A stretch of DNA of 64,000 nt, from the NCBI GenBank assembly GCA_963740055.1, contig CAVUCL010000005.1:62001-126000 (forward strand). The letters are read 5' to 3'. The notes below the pieces were generated by a model. That model ran no database searches, had not been told where the DNA came from, and saw only the letters and a list, made by a program, of their open reading frames with translations. The position numbers were made by a program, and so were the translations under genes. Of this stretch, positions 42,349-52,435 are shown one piece after another; the first letter of the stretch is position 1, and every line of letters begins with the position of its first letter. Origin of the DNA: WHSW01 sp963740055. GTDB lineage: Bacteria; Actinomycetota; Thermoleophilia; Solirubrobacterales; 70-9.

Positions 42349-43545
42349 GCCGAAGAGGTGATCTCACTCAACGAGGCGGCGCGGATCGCGGGCGTCTCGA
42401 CCGGCACCCTGAAGCGCTGGGCGGCGGCGAAGGTGATCCCGCTCCGCGGCGGGCGCTGGACCTCGGCCGCCGCGGCCCAGGCGCGGGTGGTGGCGCGGAT
42501 GCGCGAGCGCGGGCACTCGCTCGAGGAGCTGCGCGGGGCGGTCCGCGAGGGGCGGCTCGCGTTCGGCTTCGTCGAGGACCTGATTCCGGGGGCGCGCGAG
42601 CAGACCGTCGACCTCGCCGAGGCCGCCGAGCGGACCGGGCTCGAGGAGGAGCTGATCGATCGGCTGATGACCCTGCTCGGGACGCCGACCGCACTCGAGG
42701 GCACGCTGAGCGAGCAGGACGTCGACGCGGTCGAGCAGATGGCCGCGGTGCTGCGCGCCGGCTTCCCGCTCGTCGCCCTGCTGCAGCTGGTGCGCGTCTA
42801 CGCGCAGTCGATCCGCAAGGTCGCAGAGGCCGAGGTCCGCCTCTTTCACCTCTTCGTCCACGAGCCGCTGATCCGCCAGGGGGTCGACGCGCTCGAGATG
42901 GCGGAGGAGATGGAGGGGTTGGCGCGCGACCTGCTGCCGCTGACCTCGCCGCTGATGGAGTACATCCACCGCCGCTACCTGCGCTTCTACATCGAGCAGG
43001 ACGTCGTCGGCCACATGGAGACCGACTTCGCCGGCATGCGGCAGATGGGCCGGGTTCAGATGGCGTTCTGCTTCGTCGACCTGACCGGCTTCAGCCGCTA
43101 CACCGAGGAGGAGGGCGACGAGGAGGCGCTCGACCTGGTCGAGCGTTTCGTCGAGACGGTCGAGGCGACGCTGCCCTCCGAGGCCCTGATCGTGAAGACG
43201 ATCGGCGACGAGGTGATGATCGTCTCCCCCGACCCGCTGACGCTGACCGAGTGGGCGGTCGGCTTCTTGACCCTGTTCGGCGAGCGCCCGCAGCCGCGGG
43301 TCGGCCTCCACTTCGGGCGCGCGGTCTATCGCGACGGCGACTACTTCGGCACCGAGGTCAACCTCACCCACCGGGTCGTCGCCCGCGCACTCGGCGGCGA
43401 GGTGATGGTGACCGCGGCGGTCGTCGACGCGATCGGCGCCGGCGACTACCTCGAGTTCGACCCGATCGGCCGGGTCGAGCTCAAGGGCTTTCCGCGGGCG
43501 GTCGAGCTGTTCGTCGTCCGCGCCCGCGACCCGGACGGCGGCTGA
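42346..43545 (+). CDS. MerR-type DNA-binding domain fused to a class III adenylate/guanylate cyclase domain
   Basis: A 399-residue protein. Residues 3-70 are a MerR-like winged helix (VISLNEAARIAGVSTGTLKRWAAAKVIPL). Residues 85-230 are a helical linker/sensor region (LMTLLGTPTALEGTLSEQDVDAVEQM). From about 238 comes a class III cyclase domain with both metal Asp (D245 in FVDLTGFS, D288 in TIGDEVM), the Lys before IGD, and EVNLTHRVVARA with the Asn and Arg expected for catalysis. It could couple cyclic nucleotide synthesis or nucleotide sensing to transcription. The longer upstream reading overlaps the structured RNA and is unlikely to be coding. Confidence 0.85.
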   Translation: MAEEVISLNEAARIAGVSTGTLKRWAAAKVIPLRGGRWTSAAAAQARVVARMRERGHSLEELRGAVREGRLAFGFVEDLIPGAREQTVDLAEAAERTGLEEELIDRLMTLLGTPTALEGTLSEQDVDAVEQMAAVLRAGFPLVALLQLVRVYAQSIRKVAEAEVRLFHLFVHEPLIRQGVDALEMAEEMEGLARDLLPLTSPLMEYIHRRYLRFYIEQDVVGHMETDFAGMRQMGRVQMAFCFVDLTGFSRYTEEEGDEEALDLVERFVETVEATLPSEALIVKTIGDEVMIVSPDPLTLTEWAVGFLTLFGERPQPRVGLHFGRAVYRDGDYFGTEVNLTHRVVARALGGEVMVTAAVVDAIGAGDYLEFDPIGRVELKGFPRAVELFVVRARDPDGG

Positions 43546-43570
43546 AGCAGGAATCCGCCCGCGCCGGACG

Positions 43571-43585
43571 TAAGATCGCAGCGTG
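43571..43585 (+). promoter_or_regulatory. -10 element and leaderless start, tilS
   Basis: TAAGAT (43571-43576), 6 bases, then GTG at 43583. No Shine-Dalgarno. Confidence 0.5.
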
Positions 43586-44932
43586 CGCAAGCAGGAGGCG
43601 CTGACTGAGCTCGCCGACGTCGTGCGGTCTTGCGGCCTGCTCGCGCCCGGCTCTTCGGCGGTGGTGATGGTCTCCGGCGGCCCCGACTCGGCCTGCGCCG
43701 CCGCCGGGCTCGCGCGCGCGCTCGGCGCCGAGGCGGTGCACGCGCTCCACCTCGACTACGGCCTTCGCGACGCGTCCGCCGCCGACCTCGCGACCTGCCG
43801 CCGGCTCTGCGCCGCGCTGCGCATCGACCTCCACGTCGAGCGCCCGCGAGCCCCGCTCGAGGGCAACGTGCAGGCGGCGGCGAGAGCGCTTCGATACGAG
43901 GCCGCCGAGCGGCTGCGCGATCGCACCGGCGCCGACGTGATCGCCACCGGGCACACGCGAACCGACGTCGCCGAGACGGTCGTCTACCGGCTCGCTGCCT
44001 CACCCGGGAGCCGGGCGCTGCTCGGGCTCGCACCCCGAAACGGCCGCGTCGTTCGCCCGCTGCTGGCGCTCGAGCGCGAGCGCACCCGCGAGCTCGCGCT
44101 CGCGGCGGAGCTTCCCTTCGCCGACGACGAGTCGAACCTCGACCCGTCCTTCGCGCGCAACCGGATCCGCGCCGAGGTGCTCCCGGTGCTCGCCGAGGTC
44201 AACCCGGCGGCGGTCCGCAACGTCGCCGAGACCAGGGCCGAGCTCGCGGAGGAGGCGCAGCTGCTCGACCGCGTCGTCCTGGAGGCGCTCGCCGAGGCGG
44301 GCGCCGACGCCGGCGCGGTCGCGATCTCGGCCGACGCCCTCGCCGGCTTCGAGCCGGCGCTGCGCCGGCTCGCGCTGCGGGCGCTCGCCGAGCGCGCCAG
44401 CGGCCGCCCGGTGGCGCTCGGCCGCGCCCGCACCGCGGAGATCGTGCGGCTCGCGGGCGACCCGCAGGGGGGAGAGGTCGAGCTCGGCGGCGGGCTCGTT
44501 GCCTCCTGCGAGGCCGGCTTCGTGCGCATGCGCGCGGCCGCCGTAGACGCCGCCCCCGAGCCGGTCGCGCTGCGGCTCCCGGGACGGGCGCGGATCGGCG
44601 ACTGGGAGGTGCGAGCGGAGCTTCACCCCGGGCCGGTCGAGCCCGCGGGCCCCGAGCTCGCGACCCTCGACGCACGGGCGCTCGGCGGCCGGCTCGAGGT
44701 CCGCACCTGGCGCGAGGGGGATCGGATCCGCCCGCTCGGCATGGACGGCTCGAAGACGCTTCAGGACCTGTTCACCGACAGCGGCGTGCCGCGCTCGATT
44801 CGCCGCACGCTGCCGGTGATCACGGTCGACGACGAGGTCGCCTGGGTCGCCGGCGTCGCCGTCTCCGAGCGCTTCCGACTCGACCCGCACACCGAGCAGG
44901 TCGCCGTCCTCTCGGCCCGCGTGCTCGAATAA
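43583..44932 (+). CDS. tilS: tRNA(Ile)-lysidine synthase
   Basis: A 449-residue enzyme with the ATP-pyrophosphatase P-loop SGGPDS (about residue 32), GHTRTDVAETVVYRL and the NxDPSFARNRIR segment typical of TilS. C-terminal domains (from about 280) include VRTWREGDRIRPLGMDGSKTLQDLFTDSGVPRSIR, the TilS-C motif. It modifies C34 of tRNA-Ile(CAU) to lysidine so that it reads AUA; essential in most bacteria. First gene of the tilS-hpt-ftsH order shared with Bacillus. Confidence 0.93.
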   Translation: MRKQEALTELADVVRSCGLLAPGSSAVVMVSGGPDSACAAAGLARALGAEAVHALHLDYGLRDASAADLATCRRLCAALRIDLHVERPRAPLEGNVQAAARALRYEAAERLRDRTGADVIATGHTRTDVAETVVYRLAASPGSRALLGLAPRNGRVVRPLLALERERTRELALAAELPFADDESNLDPSFARNRIRAEVLPVLAEVNPAAVRNVAETRAELAEEAQLLDRVVLEALAEAGADAGAVAISADALAGFEPALRRLALRALAERASGRPVALGRARTAEIVRLAGDPQGGEVELGGGLVASCEAGFVRMRAAAVDAAPEPVALRLPGRARIGDWEVRAELHPGPVEPAGPELATLDARALGGRLEVRTWREGDRIRPLGMDGSKTLQDLFTDSGVPRSIRRTLPVITVDDEVAWVAGVAVSERFRLDPHTEQVAVLSARVLE

Positions 44933-44945
44933 CCGCTCCGGCGTT

Positions 44946-44960
44946 TAGCCTGTGACGGTG
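44946..44960 (+). promoter_or_regulatory. -10 element and leaderless start, hpt
   Basis: TAGCCT (44946-44951), 6 bases, GTG at 44958. This favours the second of two in-frame GTG codons. Confidence 0.5.
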
Positions 44961-45485
44961 AGCGACCCCGCGATCGGCGAGACCCTGGTCGAGGCGGACG
45001 AGCTCGAGCGGCGGGTGCGCGCGCTCGGGGCGGAGATCAGCGCCGACTACGAGGGCCGCGACCTGGTCATGATCGGGGTGCTCAAGGGCGCGGTGCTGTT
45101 CATGGCCGACCTGATGCGCGAGCTCGAGGTCCCGTGCGAGGTCGACTTCATGGCCGTCTCCAGCTACGGCTCGTCGACCGACTCCTCCGGGGTCGTGCGG
45201 ATCCTCAAGGACCTCGATTCCTCGATCGACGGTCGCGACGTGCTCCTGGTCGAGGACATCGTCGACTCCGGGCTCACCCTGCACTACCTGCTCAAGAACC
45301 TCGGCGCCCGCAACCCGCGCTCGCTCGAGGTCTGCGCGCTGCTGACCAAGCCCGAGCGCCGCCGGGTCGACCTGCCGATTCGCTACGTCGGATTCGAGAT
45401 CCCGAACCGGTTCGCGATCGGCTACGGCCTCGACCACGGTCAGCGCTACCGCAACCTTCGCTATGTGGCTGCGTTGCAGGACTAA
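44958..45485 (+). CDS. hpt: Hypoxanthine-guanine phosphoribosyltransferase
   Basis: A 175-residue purine-salvage enzyme that joins hypoxanthine or guanine to PRPP. The PRPP-binding signature VLLVEDIVDSGLTL (about 95-108), the flexible-loop region SSYGSSTDSSG and the base-binding end VGFEIPNRFAIGYGLDHGQRYRNL are all present. Length and order (after tilS, before ftsH) are standard. GTG at 44952 is the alternative start, two codons earlier. Confidence 0.94.
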   Translation: MSDPAIGETLVEADELERRVRALGAEISADYEGRDLVMIGVLKGAVLFMADLMRELEVPCEVDFMAVSSYGSSTDSSGVVRILKDLDSSIDGRDVLLVEDIVDSGLTLHYLLKNLGARNPRSLEVCALLTKPERRRVDLPIRYVGFEIPNRFAIGYGLDHGQRYRNLRYVAALQD

Positions 45486-45537
45486 TACGGGTTGAATTCC
45501 GCTTTAGCGCGCTTGGTACGCTGATCCAAGCTCGAGC

Positions 45538-45553
45538 GGGGGTGCGAACCCCC
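45538..45553 (+). promoter_or_regulatory. GNRA-capped hairpin in the ftsH leader
   Basis: GGGGGT-GCGA-ACCCCC is a perfect 6-bp stem with a GNRA tetraloop, ending 13 bases before the ftsH ATG. No Shine-Dalgarno is visible between them, so the hairpin may influence ribosome loading or mRNA stability. Confidence 0.45.
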
Positions 45554-45566
45554 ATTTGCCTGCCTG

Positions 45567-47534
<1,968 letters not shown>

Positions 47535-47547
47535 CGACACGCGCGGC

Positions 47548-47562
47548 GATACTGCGCCCGTG
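47548..47562 (+). promoter_or_regulatory. -10-like element and leaderless start, folP
   Basis: GATACT (47548-47553), 6 bases, GTG at 47560. The first position deviates from TANNNT, so this is weaker than the others. Confidence 0.4.
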
Positions 47563-48363
47563 GCCACGGTCATGGGCATCGTCAACGTCACTCCCGACTC
47601 GTTCTCCGACGGGGGGCTGTTCCTCGATCCGGAGCGCGCGATCGCCCATGGGCGCGAGCTCGCCGCCGAGGGCGCCGCGATCCTCGACGTCGGCGGCGAG
47701 TCGACCCGACCCGGCGCCGAGGCGGTCGCCGCGGAGGTCGAGCTCGAGCGCACCCAGCCGGTGGTCGCCGCGCTCGCCAGCGACGGGACGACGGTCTCGA
47801 TCGACACCTCGAAGGCCGCGGTCGCGGCCGCGGCGCTCGACGCCGGCGCGGCGATCGTCAACGACGTCACCGCGCTGCGCGCCGACCCCGAGCTCGCCGG
47901 CCTCTGCGCCGAGCGCGACTGCGGGCTCGTGCTCATGCACATGCAGGGCAGCCCGCGGACGATGCAGGACGACCCCGTCTACGACGACGTCGTCGACGAC
48001 GTCCGCGCCTTCCTCGCCGAACGCACCGAGGCGGCGGTGGCCGCCGGCGTCGCCGAGGAGCGGATCTGGCTCGACCCGGGGATCGGCTTCGGGAAGACGG
48101 TCGAGCACAACCTCGAGCTCCTGCGCCGGCTCGGCGAGCTGCGCGAGCTCGGCCGCCCGCTGGTGATCGGCACCTCGCGCAAGCGCTTCCTCGGCGCCCT
48201 CACGGGGCGCGGAGTCGGTGAGCGGATCGGCGCCACCGTGGCCTCGAACGTGCTCGCCTTGCGCGCCGGCGCCGAAGTCTTCCGCGTCCACGACGTGCGC
48301 GCGGTCCGCGAGGCGCTCGAGGTCGCCGAGGTGATCCTGGGTCGGCGGGAGTGGCGGCGGTAG
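47560..48363 (+). CDS. folP: Dihydropteroate synthase
   Basis: A 267-residue TIM-barrel enzyme that joins pABA to the pterin diphosphate. Signatures: MGIVNVTPDSFSDGG at the start, DVGGESTRPGAEAV near residue 45, SIDTSKAAVA, LMHMQGSPRTMQ and the C-terminal IGTSRKRFLGALTGR. It is the sulfonamide target in bacteria. First of the folP-folB-folK block. Confidence 0.95.
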   Translation: MATVMGIVNVTPDSFSDGGLFLDPERAIAHGRELAAEGAAILDVGGESTRPGAEAVAAEVELERTQPVVAALASDGTTVSIDTSKAAVAAAALDAGAAIVNDVTALRADPELAGLCAERDCGLVLMHMQGSPRTMQDDPVYDDVVDDVRAFLAERTEAAVAAGVAEERIWLDPGIGFGKTVEHNLELLRRLGELRELGRPLVIGTSRKRFLGALTGRGVGERIGATVASNVLALRAGAEVFRVHDVRAVREALEVAEVILGRREWRR

Positions 48364-48368
48364 GCGGG

Positions 48369-48385
48369 TACGATCGGCCCCGATG
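48369..48385 (+). promoter_or_regulatory. -10 element and near-leaderless start, folB
   Basis: TACGAT (48369-48374), 8 bases, ATG at 48383. Confidence 0.4.
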
Positions 48386-48805
48386 GACGCGCACGGCGAG
48401 GGTCACGAGTCCGCGGTCGAGGTCGAGCTGCAGGGGCTCTCGATCTACACCCACCACGGGGTCACCGAGGCCGAGCAGGAGGTCGGCCAGCGGCTGGTGA
48501 TCGACGTCTCCTTCGACGTCCCCGACTGCGACGCGGTGCTCACCGACCGCATCGACGACACGATCGACTACGCCGAGGTCGCCGACATCGTCGCGCTGGC
48601 AGCGACCGAGCGCAGCTACCGGACGCTGGAGCGGCTCGGCGGGGTGATCGCCGAGCGGCTGATCGAGCGCTTCGGCTGTGACTCGGTGCGGGTGCGGGCG
48701 GCGAAGCCCGAGCCGCCGATCCCGCTCGCGATCGAGGAGGTCGCGGTCGAGGTCGTCCGCGCGCGGGTGATCGCCGAGCTCGACGAGCCCGAGCGCGACG
48801 ATTGA
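48383..48805 (+). CDS. folB: Dihydroneopterin aldolase
   Basis: A 140-residue protein. VELQGLSIYTHHGVTEAEQEVGQRLVIDVSF is the standard FolB N-terminal block with the catalytic Glu region, and TIDYAEVADIV and the C-terminal strand IEEVAVEVVRAR also match. It cleaves dihydroneopterin to hydroxymethyl-dihydropterin and glycolaldehyde. Its stop overlaps the folK TTG (TTGA). Confidence 0.93.
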   Translation: MDAHGEGHESAVEVELQGLSIYTHHGVTEAEQEVGQRLVIDVSFDVPDCDAVLTDRIDDTIDYAEVADIVALAATERSYRTLERLGGVIAERLIERFGCDSVRVRAAKPEPPIPLAIEEVAVEVVRARVIAELDEPERDD

Positions 48806-49301
48806 CCGCCGACCGGGTCGGCTACCTTGGCCTCGGCTCGAACGTGGGCGACCGCGCCGGACACCTGCGGGCGGCGGTCGAGCTGCTCGCCGAGCGCGGG
48901 GTCGAGGTCACCGCGAGCTCGTCCTGTATGAGACCGAGCCGGTGGGCGAGGTCCTCGACCAGCCCGACTTCCTCAACGCCGCAGTCCGGATCGAGACCGC
49001 GCTCGAGCCCGAGGCGCTGCTCGACGCCTGCAAGGCGGTCGAGGCCGAGCGTGGCCGGAGGGCGGGCGGCCCGCGCCACGGCCCGCGCCCGCTCGACGTC
49101 GACCTGCTGCTGCTCGGCGAGCTCGAGCTCGAGACCGAGCGGCTGACGCTGCCGCACCCGCAGGTGGCGAGCCGTCGGTTCGTGCTCGCGCCGCTGCTCG
49201 AGCTCGACCCCGAGCTGGCGCTGCCCGACGGCACCCGGTTGCGCGCGGCGCTGGAGCGGCTCGGCGAAGGGGAGCGGGTCGAGCGCGCCGGGAGCTTCTA
49301 G
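48802..49301 (+). CDS. folK: Hydroxymethyl-dihydropterin pyrophosphokinase, 1-base frameshift
   Basis: FolK transfers pyrophosphate from ATP to the pterin. The N-terminal LGLGSNVGDRAGHLRAAVELL is in one frame. From near 48924 the protein continues as LYETEPVGEVLDQPDFLNAAVRIET, then RHGPRPLDVDLLLLG (catalytic Asp pair) and LPHPQVASRRFVLAPLLEL in another. Inserting one base (a missing C around 48923-48925) restores 166 residues, a normal size. TTG at 48802 is coupled to folB. Because FolK is usually essential, an assembly indel is likely. Confidence 0.88.
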
Positions 49302-50051
49302 GCCGAGAGGGGAGTCGAGCCAGGCCGGCGGCAGGATCGGCGGCATCCGCCCCGGGTACTCGGGCGCCGCCCGCATCGCCAGCGCTCCCGCCGGGCGCGA
49401 CTCGATCGCCGGGCGGACGTCGTCCATCGTCATCAGCAGTCGCAGGCTGGCGCCGATCTGGAGGTCGGCGGCGTTCGGCTCCTCGCCGCCGAGCACCCCG
49501 TCGGCGATCCAGTCGTCGATTCGCTGCAGCATCCCCGGCAGCGCCGCGAGGTCGGCGCGCACGTTCTCGTCGCTGGCCTCGTTGAGCCGCGCCGAGAGCG
49601 CCACCAACGGGCCGCCGGTCTTAACCGCGAGCCCGATCGGGACCCCGAGCCGCGCGCCTTCGGAGTAGGACGCGAGCGGGGCGCGGTCGCGCTTCATCCC
49701 CGCCCAGAGGATCCGCCGCGCGGTGGCCTGCAGGGTCTCGTCGCCCCAGCGCTCGGCCGCCTCGACCGCGCTTCTCGCCGCCGGGTCGGACGGATAGAGC
49801 GCCGGCTCGGGCACCCTCCGCTCGAGCTCGCGGGCGATCTCGCGCGAGCCCTGGACCTTGCGGCCATCGATCTTCAGCGCCGGGACCGTGATCCCGGGAA
49901 AGCCGACCGCGCGCAGCGCCGCCTTCGAGATCACCGGCATCAGGTCGACGCGCTTGTAGGCGATCCGCTTGCGGTCGAGCATCGCGGTCGCCGTGCGCGA
50001 CGGATGCGACGCCGGGATCACGTACAGCTTTGCCTCCACGCGCCGAAACAT
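48822..50051 (-). CDS. Glutathione S-transferase-like protein (3' end doubtful)
   Basis: The first about 250 residues are a GST-type protein: thioredoxin-like N-domain (LYVIPASHPSRTATAMLDRKRIAYKRVD, VPALKIDG, SREIARELERR) and a helical C-domain. After about 49300 the frame stays open only because it runs antisense through folK; the true end is probably TAG at 49300-49298, one base out of frame, which would share a CTAG with the folK stop. One indel would fix this. GST in an organism class without abundant glutathione suggests another thiol or a non-enzymatic role. GTG at 50039 is an alternative start. Confidence 0.65.
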   Translation of the reverse strand: MFRRVEAKLYVIPASHPSRTATAMLDRKRIAYKRVDLMPVISKAALRAVGFPGITVPALKIDGRKVQGSREIARELERRVPEPALYPSDPAARSAVEAAERWGDETLQATARRILWAGMKRDRAPLASYSEGARLGVPIGLAVKTGGPLVALSARLNEASDENVRADLAALPGMLQRIDDWIADGVLGGEEPNAADLQIGASLRLLMTMDDVRPAIESRPAGALAMRAAPEYPGRMPPILPPAWLDSPLGLEAPGALDPLPFAEPLQRRAQPGAVGQRQLGVELEQRREHEPTARHLRVRQRQPLGLELELAEQQQVDVERARAVARAARPPATLGLDRLAGVEQRLGLERGLDPDCGVEEVGLVEDLAHRLGLIQDELAVTSTPRSASSSTAARRCPARSPTFEPRPR

Positions 50052-50067
50052 ATCCTTAGCGCCGATG
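50051..50067 (+). promoter_or_regulatory. -10 element and near-leaderless start, coaX
   Basis: TATCCT (50051-50056), 8 bases, ATG at 50065; supports this start over one 96 bases upstream. Confidence 0.45.
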
Positions 50068-50829
50068 CTGCTCGCGGTCGACGTCGGCAACACGCAGACC
50101 CACCTCGGCGCCTTTCGCGGCGAGGAGCTGGTCGAGCACTGGCGCTTTCGCACCGTCGCCGGCGCCACCGGCGACGAGATCGCCGAGCGGATCGCCGGGC
50201 TGCTGGCGCTGAGCGGGATCGAGACCGCGGAGATCGACGCGCTCGTGGTCTCGTCCGTCGTCCCGCCGCTGGGCGGCCACTACGAGGCGATGGCGAGCCG
50301 CTACTTCGACGCCCCGTGCCTCGGCGTCGGGCCGGGGGTGAAGACCGGGATGGCGATCCTGATCGACAACCCCTACGAGGTCGGCGCCGACCGGCTCGTC
50401 AACTCGGTCGCCGCATACGAGCGGATCGGCGGCGCCTGCGTGGTCGTCGACTTCGGCACCGGGATCAACTTCGACGTCGTCTCCGCCGACGGCGAGTACC
50501 TCGGCGGCGCGATCGCACCCGGGGTCGAGATCTCGCTCAGCGCGCTGACCGAGCGCGGGGCGCGGATCGGCCGGATCGAGCTCGACGCTCCCGAGGCCGC
50601 GATCGGCAAGTCGACCCGGGGTGCGATCCAGTCCGGGGTCATCCACGGCTTCGCCGGGCTCATCGACGGCATCGTGCGGCGGATCGCGGCCGAGCTCGGC
50701 GGCGAGCCGACCGTGATCGCGACCGGCGGGCTCGCGCACTCGATCGTGCCCTTCTCCGAGTCGATCGACGAGGTCGACGACCTGCTGACGCTGACCGGGC
50801 TGCGGATCATCTGGGAGCGGAACCGATGA
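50065..50829 (+). CDS. coaX: Type III pantothenate kinase
   Basis: A 254-residue ASKHA-fold kinase for the first step of CoA synthesis. DVGNTQTHLGAF (P-loop-like), GPGVKTGMAI, GADRLVNSVAAYE and VVDFGTGINFDVVSADGEYLGGAIAPG are the standard CoaX motifs. ATG at 50065 begins MLLAVDVGNT exactly at the fold. It overlaps dus (ATGA) and follows the usual ftsH-fol-coaX order. Confidence 0.93.
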   Translation: MLLAVDVGNTQTHLGAFRGEELVEHWRFRTVAGATGDEIAERIAGLLALSGIETAEIDALVVSSVVPPLGGHYEAMASRYFDAPCLGVGPGVKTGMAILIDNPYEVGADRLVNSVAAYERIGGACVVVDFGTGINFDVVSADGEYLGGAIAPGVEISLSALTERGARIGRIELDAPEAAIGKSTRGAIQSGVIHGFAGLIDGIVRRIAAELGGEPTVIATGGLAHSIVPFSESIDEVDDLLTLTGLRIIWERNR

Positions 50830-51821
50830 GCCAGCCCTCGCTCACGACCCCGTTCGCGATCGCCGGCGTCGAGATCCCGAACCGCGTCCTGCTCGCGCCG
50901 CTGGCCGGGATCGGGAACTGGTTCGTGCGCCTGCAGGCGCAGCGCCACGGCGCCGGGATGGCGGTCTCGGAGATGGTCTCGAGTTTCGCCGTCGCCCACG
51001 ACAACCGGCGCACGATCGAGGAGATGCTGCGCATCCACCCCGAGGAGCGGGTGGTCTCGATCCAGCTCTTCGGCCACGACCCCGAGGTGATGCGCGAGGC
51101 GACGGCGCGGGTCGCCGCGGCCGGGCCGCAGCTGATCGACCTGAACATGGGCTGCCCGGTGCCGAAGGTCTTGAAGACCGGGGCGGGCGCGGCGCTGCTG
51201 CGCGACCCCGAGCGCGCGGTCGCGGTCGCCCGGGCGGCGATCGAGGGCTCCGGGCTGCCGGTGACGGTCAAGGTGCGCTCGGGGATCGAGCCCGGCGACC
51301 GCTCCGGGCTCGAGCTCGCCCGCCGCCTCGTCGACGACGCCGGCGTCGCCGCGGTCGCGATGCACCCGCGCCCGGCAAAGCTGCACCACCGGGGCGCGCC
51401 CGAGTACGAGCTCGTGCGCGAGCTCGCCGCCTCGGTCGAGGTGCCGGTGATCGTCTCCGGCGGCGCGCGGACTCCCGAGGCGGCGCGGCGCGCCTACGAG
51501 CTCGCCGGTGCCGACGCGGTGATGATCGCGCGCGGCTCGCTCGGCGATCCGTGGATCTTCGAGCGGCTCACCGGCCGTCGCAGCGAGCCGCCCGACGTCG
51601 CCGAGGTCCAGCGCGAGCTGCACTGGCTGATCGACAGCGCCGAGCGCCACTGGGGCTCGGAGCGGGCGGCGCGCAACCTGCGCAAGTTCTATCCCTGGTA
51701 CCTGGCGCCGCTCGGAATCCGCGGCCCGGAGGCCGACTCCTGGCAGCGCACCGAGACGCTCGATCAGGCGCGCGAGCTGGTGAGCGGAATCGATCGAGCC
51801 GCCGTTTCCGCCTCGCTATAA
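50826..51821 (+). CDS. dus: tRNA-dihydrouridine synthase
   Basis: A 331-residue FMN enzyme reducing uridines in tRNA D-loops. The active-site Cys is in DLNMGCPVPKV. LLAPLAGIGNW at the start, VTVKVRSGIEPGD, HPRPAKLHHRG and IVSGGARTPEAAR/MIARGSLGDPWIF (FMN phosphate site) are as in DusB. It is coupled to coaX by a 4-base overlap. The stop codon region contains the greA -10. Confidence 0.93.
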   Translation: MSQPSLTTPFAIAGVEIPNRVLLAPLAGIGNWFVRLQAQRHGAGMAVSEMVSSFAVAHDNRRTIEEMLRIHPEERVVSIQLFGHDPEVMREATARVAAAGPQLIDLNMGCPVPKVLKTGAGAALLRDPERAVAVARAAIEGSGLPVTVKVRSGIEPGDRSGLELARRLVDDAGVAAVAMHPRPAKLHHRGAPEYELVRELAASVEVPVIVSGGARTPEAARRAYELAGADAVMIARGSLGDPWIFERLTGRRSEPPDVAEVQRELHWLIDSAERHWGSERAARNLRKFYPWYLAPLGIRGPEADSWQRTETLDQARELVSGIDRAAVSASL

Positions 51822-51822
51822 T
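51817..51822 (+). promoter_or_regulatory. Consensus -10 of greA
   Basis: TATAAT at 51817-51822, a perfect consensus, overlaps the dus stop codon and lies 98 bases before the greA GTG. The -35 is poor (TCGAGC, 17 bp upstream). Confidence 0.55.
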
Positions 51823-51919
51823 CGCGCGCTGCCCGACGCCCGCGTTGCGCTTCAACGCGGCCAGTTTCGGGCGTTTTGCATCTGAATAGAACCCACGAGG
51901 CGGGGAAAAAGGAACGGCA

Positions 51920-52399
51920 GTGGCTCGCGAAGCACTGATTACCCAAGAGGGCCTGGTCAAGCTGAAGAGCGAGATCGAGCACCTCTCGACGACCAAGCGG
52001 CGCGAGGTCGCCGAGCGGATCAAGGAGGCGCGCGAGTTCGGCGACATCGCCGAGAACTCGGAGTACGACGACGCCAAGAACGAGCAGGCCCTGCTCGAGG
52101 CGCGGATCGCCCAGCTCGAGGAGCGGCTGCGCCGGGCGAGCGTCGTCGACGAGAAGGCGGTCGACACCGAGACGGTCGGGGTCGGCGTCCGCGTCCACGT
52201 CAAGGACCAGAAGTCGGGCGAGTCGCGCAAGTTCCAGATCGTCGGACCGACCGAGGCCGATCCCACCGAGCAGAAGCTCTCCAACGAGTCGCCGATCGGC
52301 AAGGCGCTGAGTGGCCACAAGCGCGGCGAGATCGTCACCGTCGACGTTCCCCGCGGGCCGAAGAAGAAGCTCAAGATCACCAAGATCGAAGCCGCGTAG
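51920..52399 (+). CDS. greA: Transcription elongation factor GreA
   Basis: A 159-residue factor. The N-terminal coiled coil (KLKSEIEHLSTTKRREVAERIKEAREFGDIAENSEYDDAKNEQ) with acidic tip residues DIAENSEYDDAK and the C-terminal FKBP-like domain (FQIVGPTEADP, SPIGKALSGHKRGEIVTVDVP) are complete. It rescues backtracked RNA polymerase. GTG at 51920 with AAAAAGGAA upstream. It lies between dus and lysS. Confidence 0.95.
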   Translation: MAREALITQEGLVKLKSEIEHLSTTKRREVAERIKEAREFGDIAENSEYDDAKNEQALLEARIAQLEERLRRASVVDEKAVDTETVGVGVRVHVKDQKSGESRKFQIVGPTEADPTEQKLSNESPIGKALSGHKRGEIVTVDVPRGPKKKLKITKIEAA

Positions 52400-52419
52400 C
52401 TTCGGTCGTGGTCTGCGAA

Positions 52420-52435
52420 TAGGCTCGCCGCGATG
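52420..52435 (+). promoter_or_regulatory. -10 element and near-leaderless start, lysS
   Basis: TAGGCT (52420-52425), 7 bases, ATG at 52433. Confidence 0.5.

Noticed and set aside
48822..50051. GST gene as the missing maleylacetoacetate isomerase of the tyrosine pathway
   Set aside because: It is 35 kb from the pathway genes and lacks the Ser/Cys active-site pattern of zeta-class GSTs as far as I can see.
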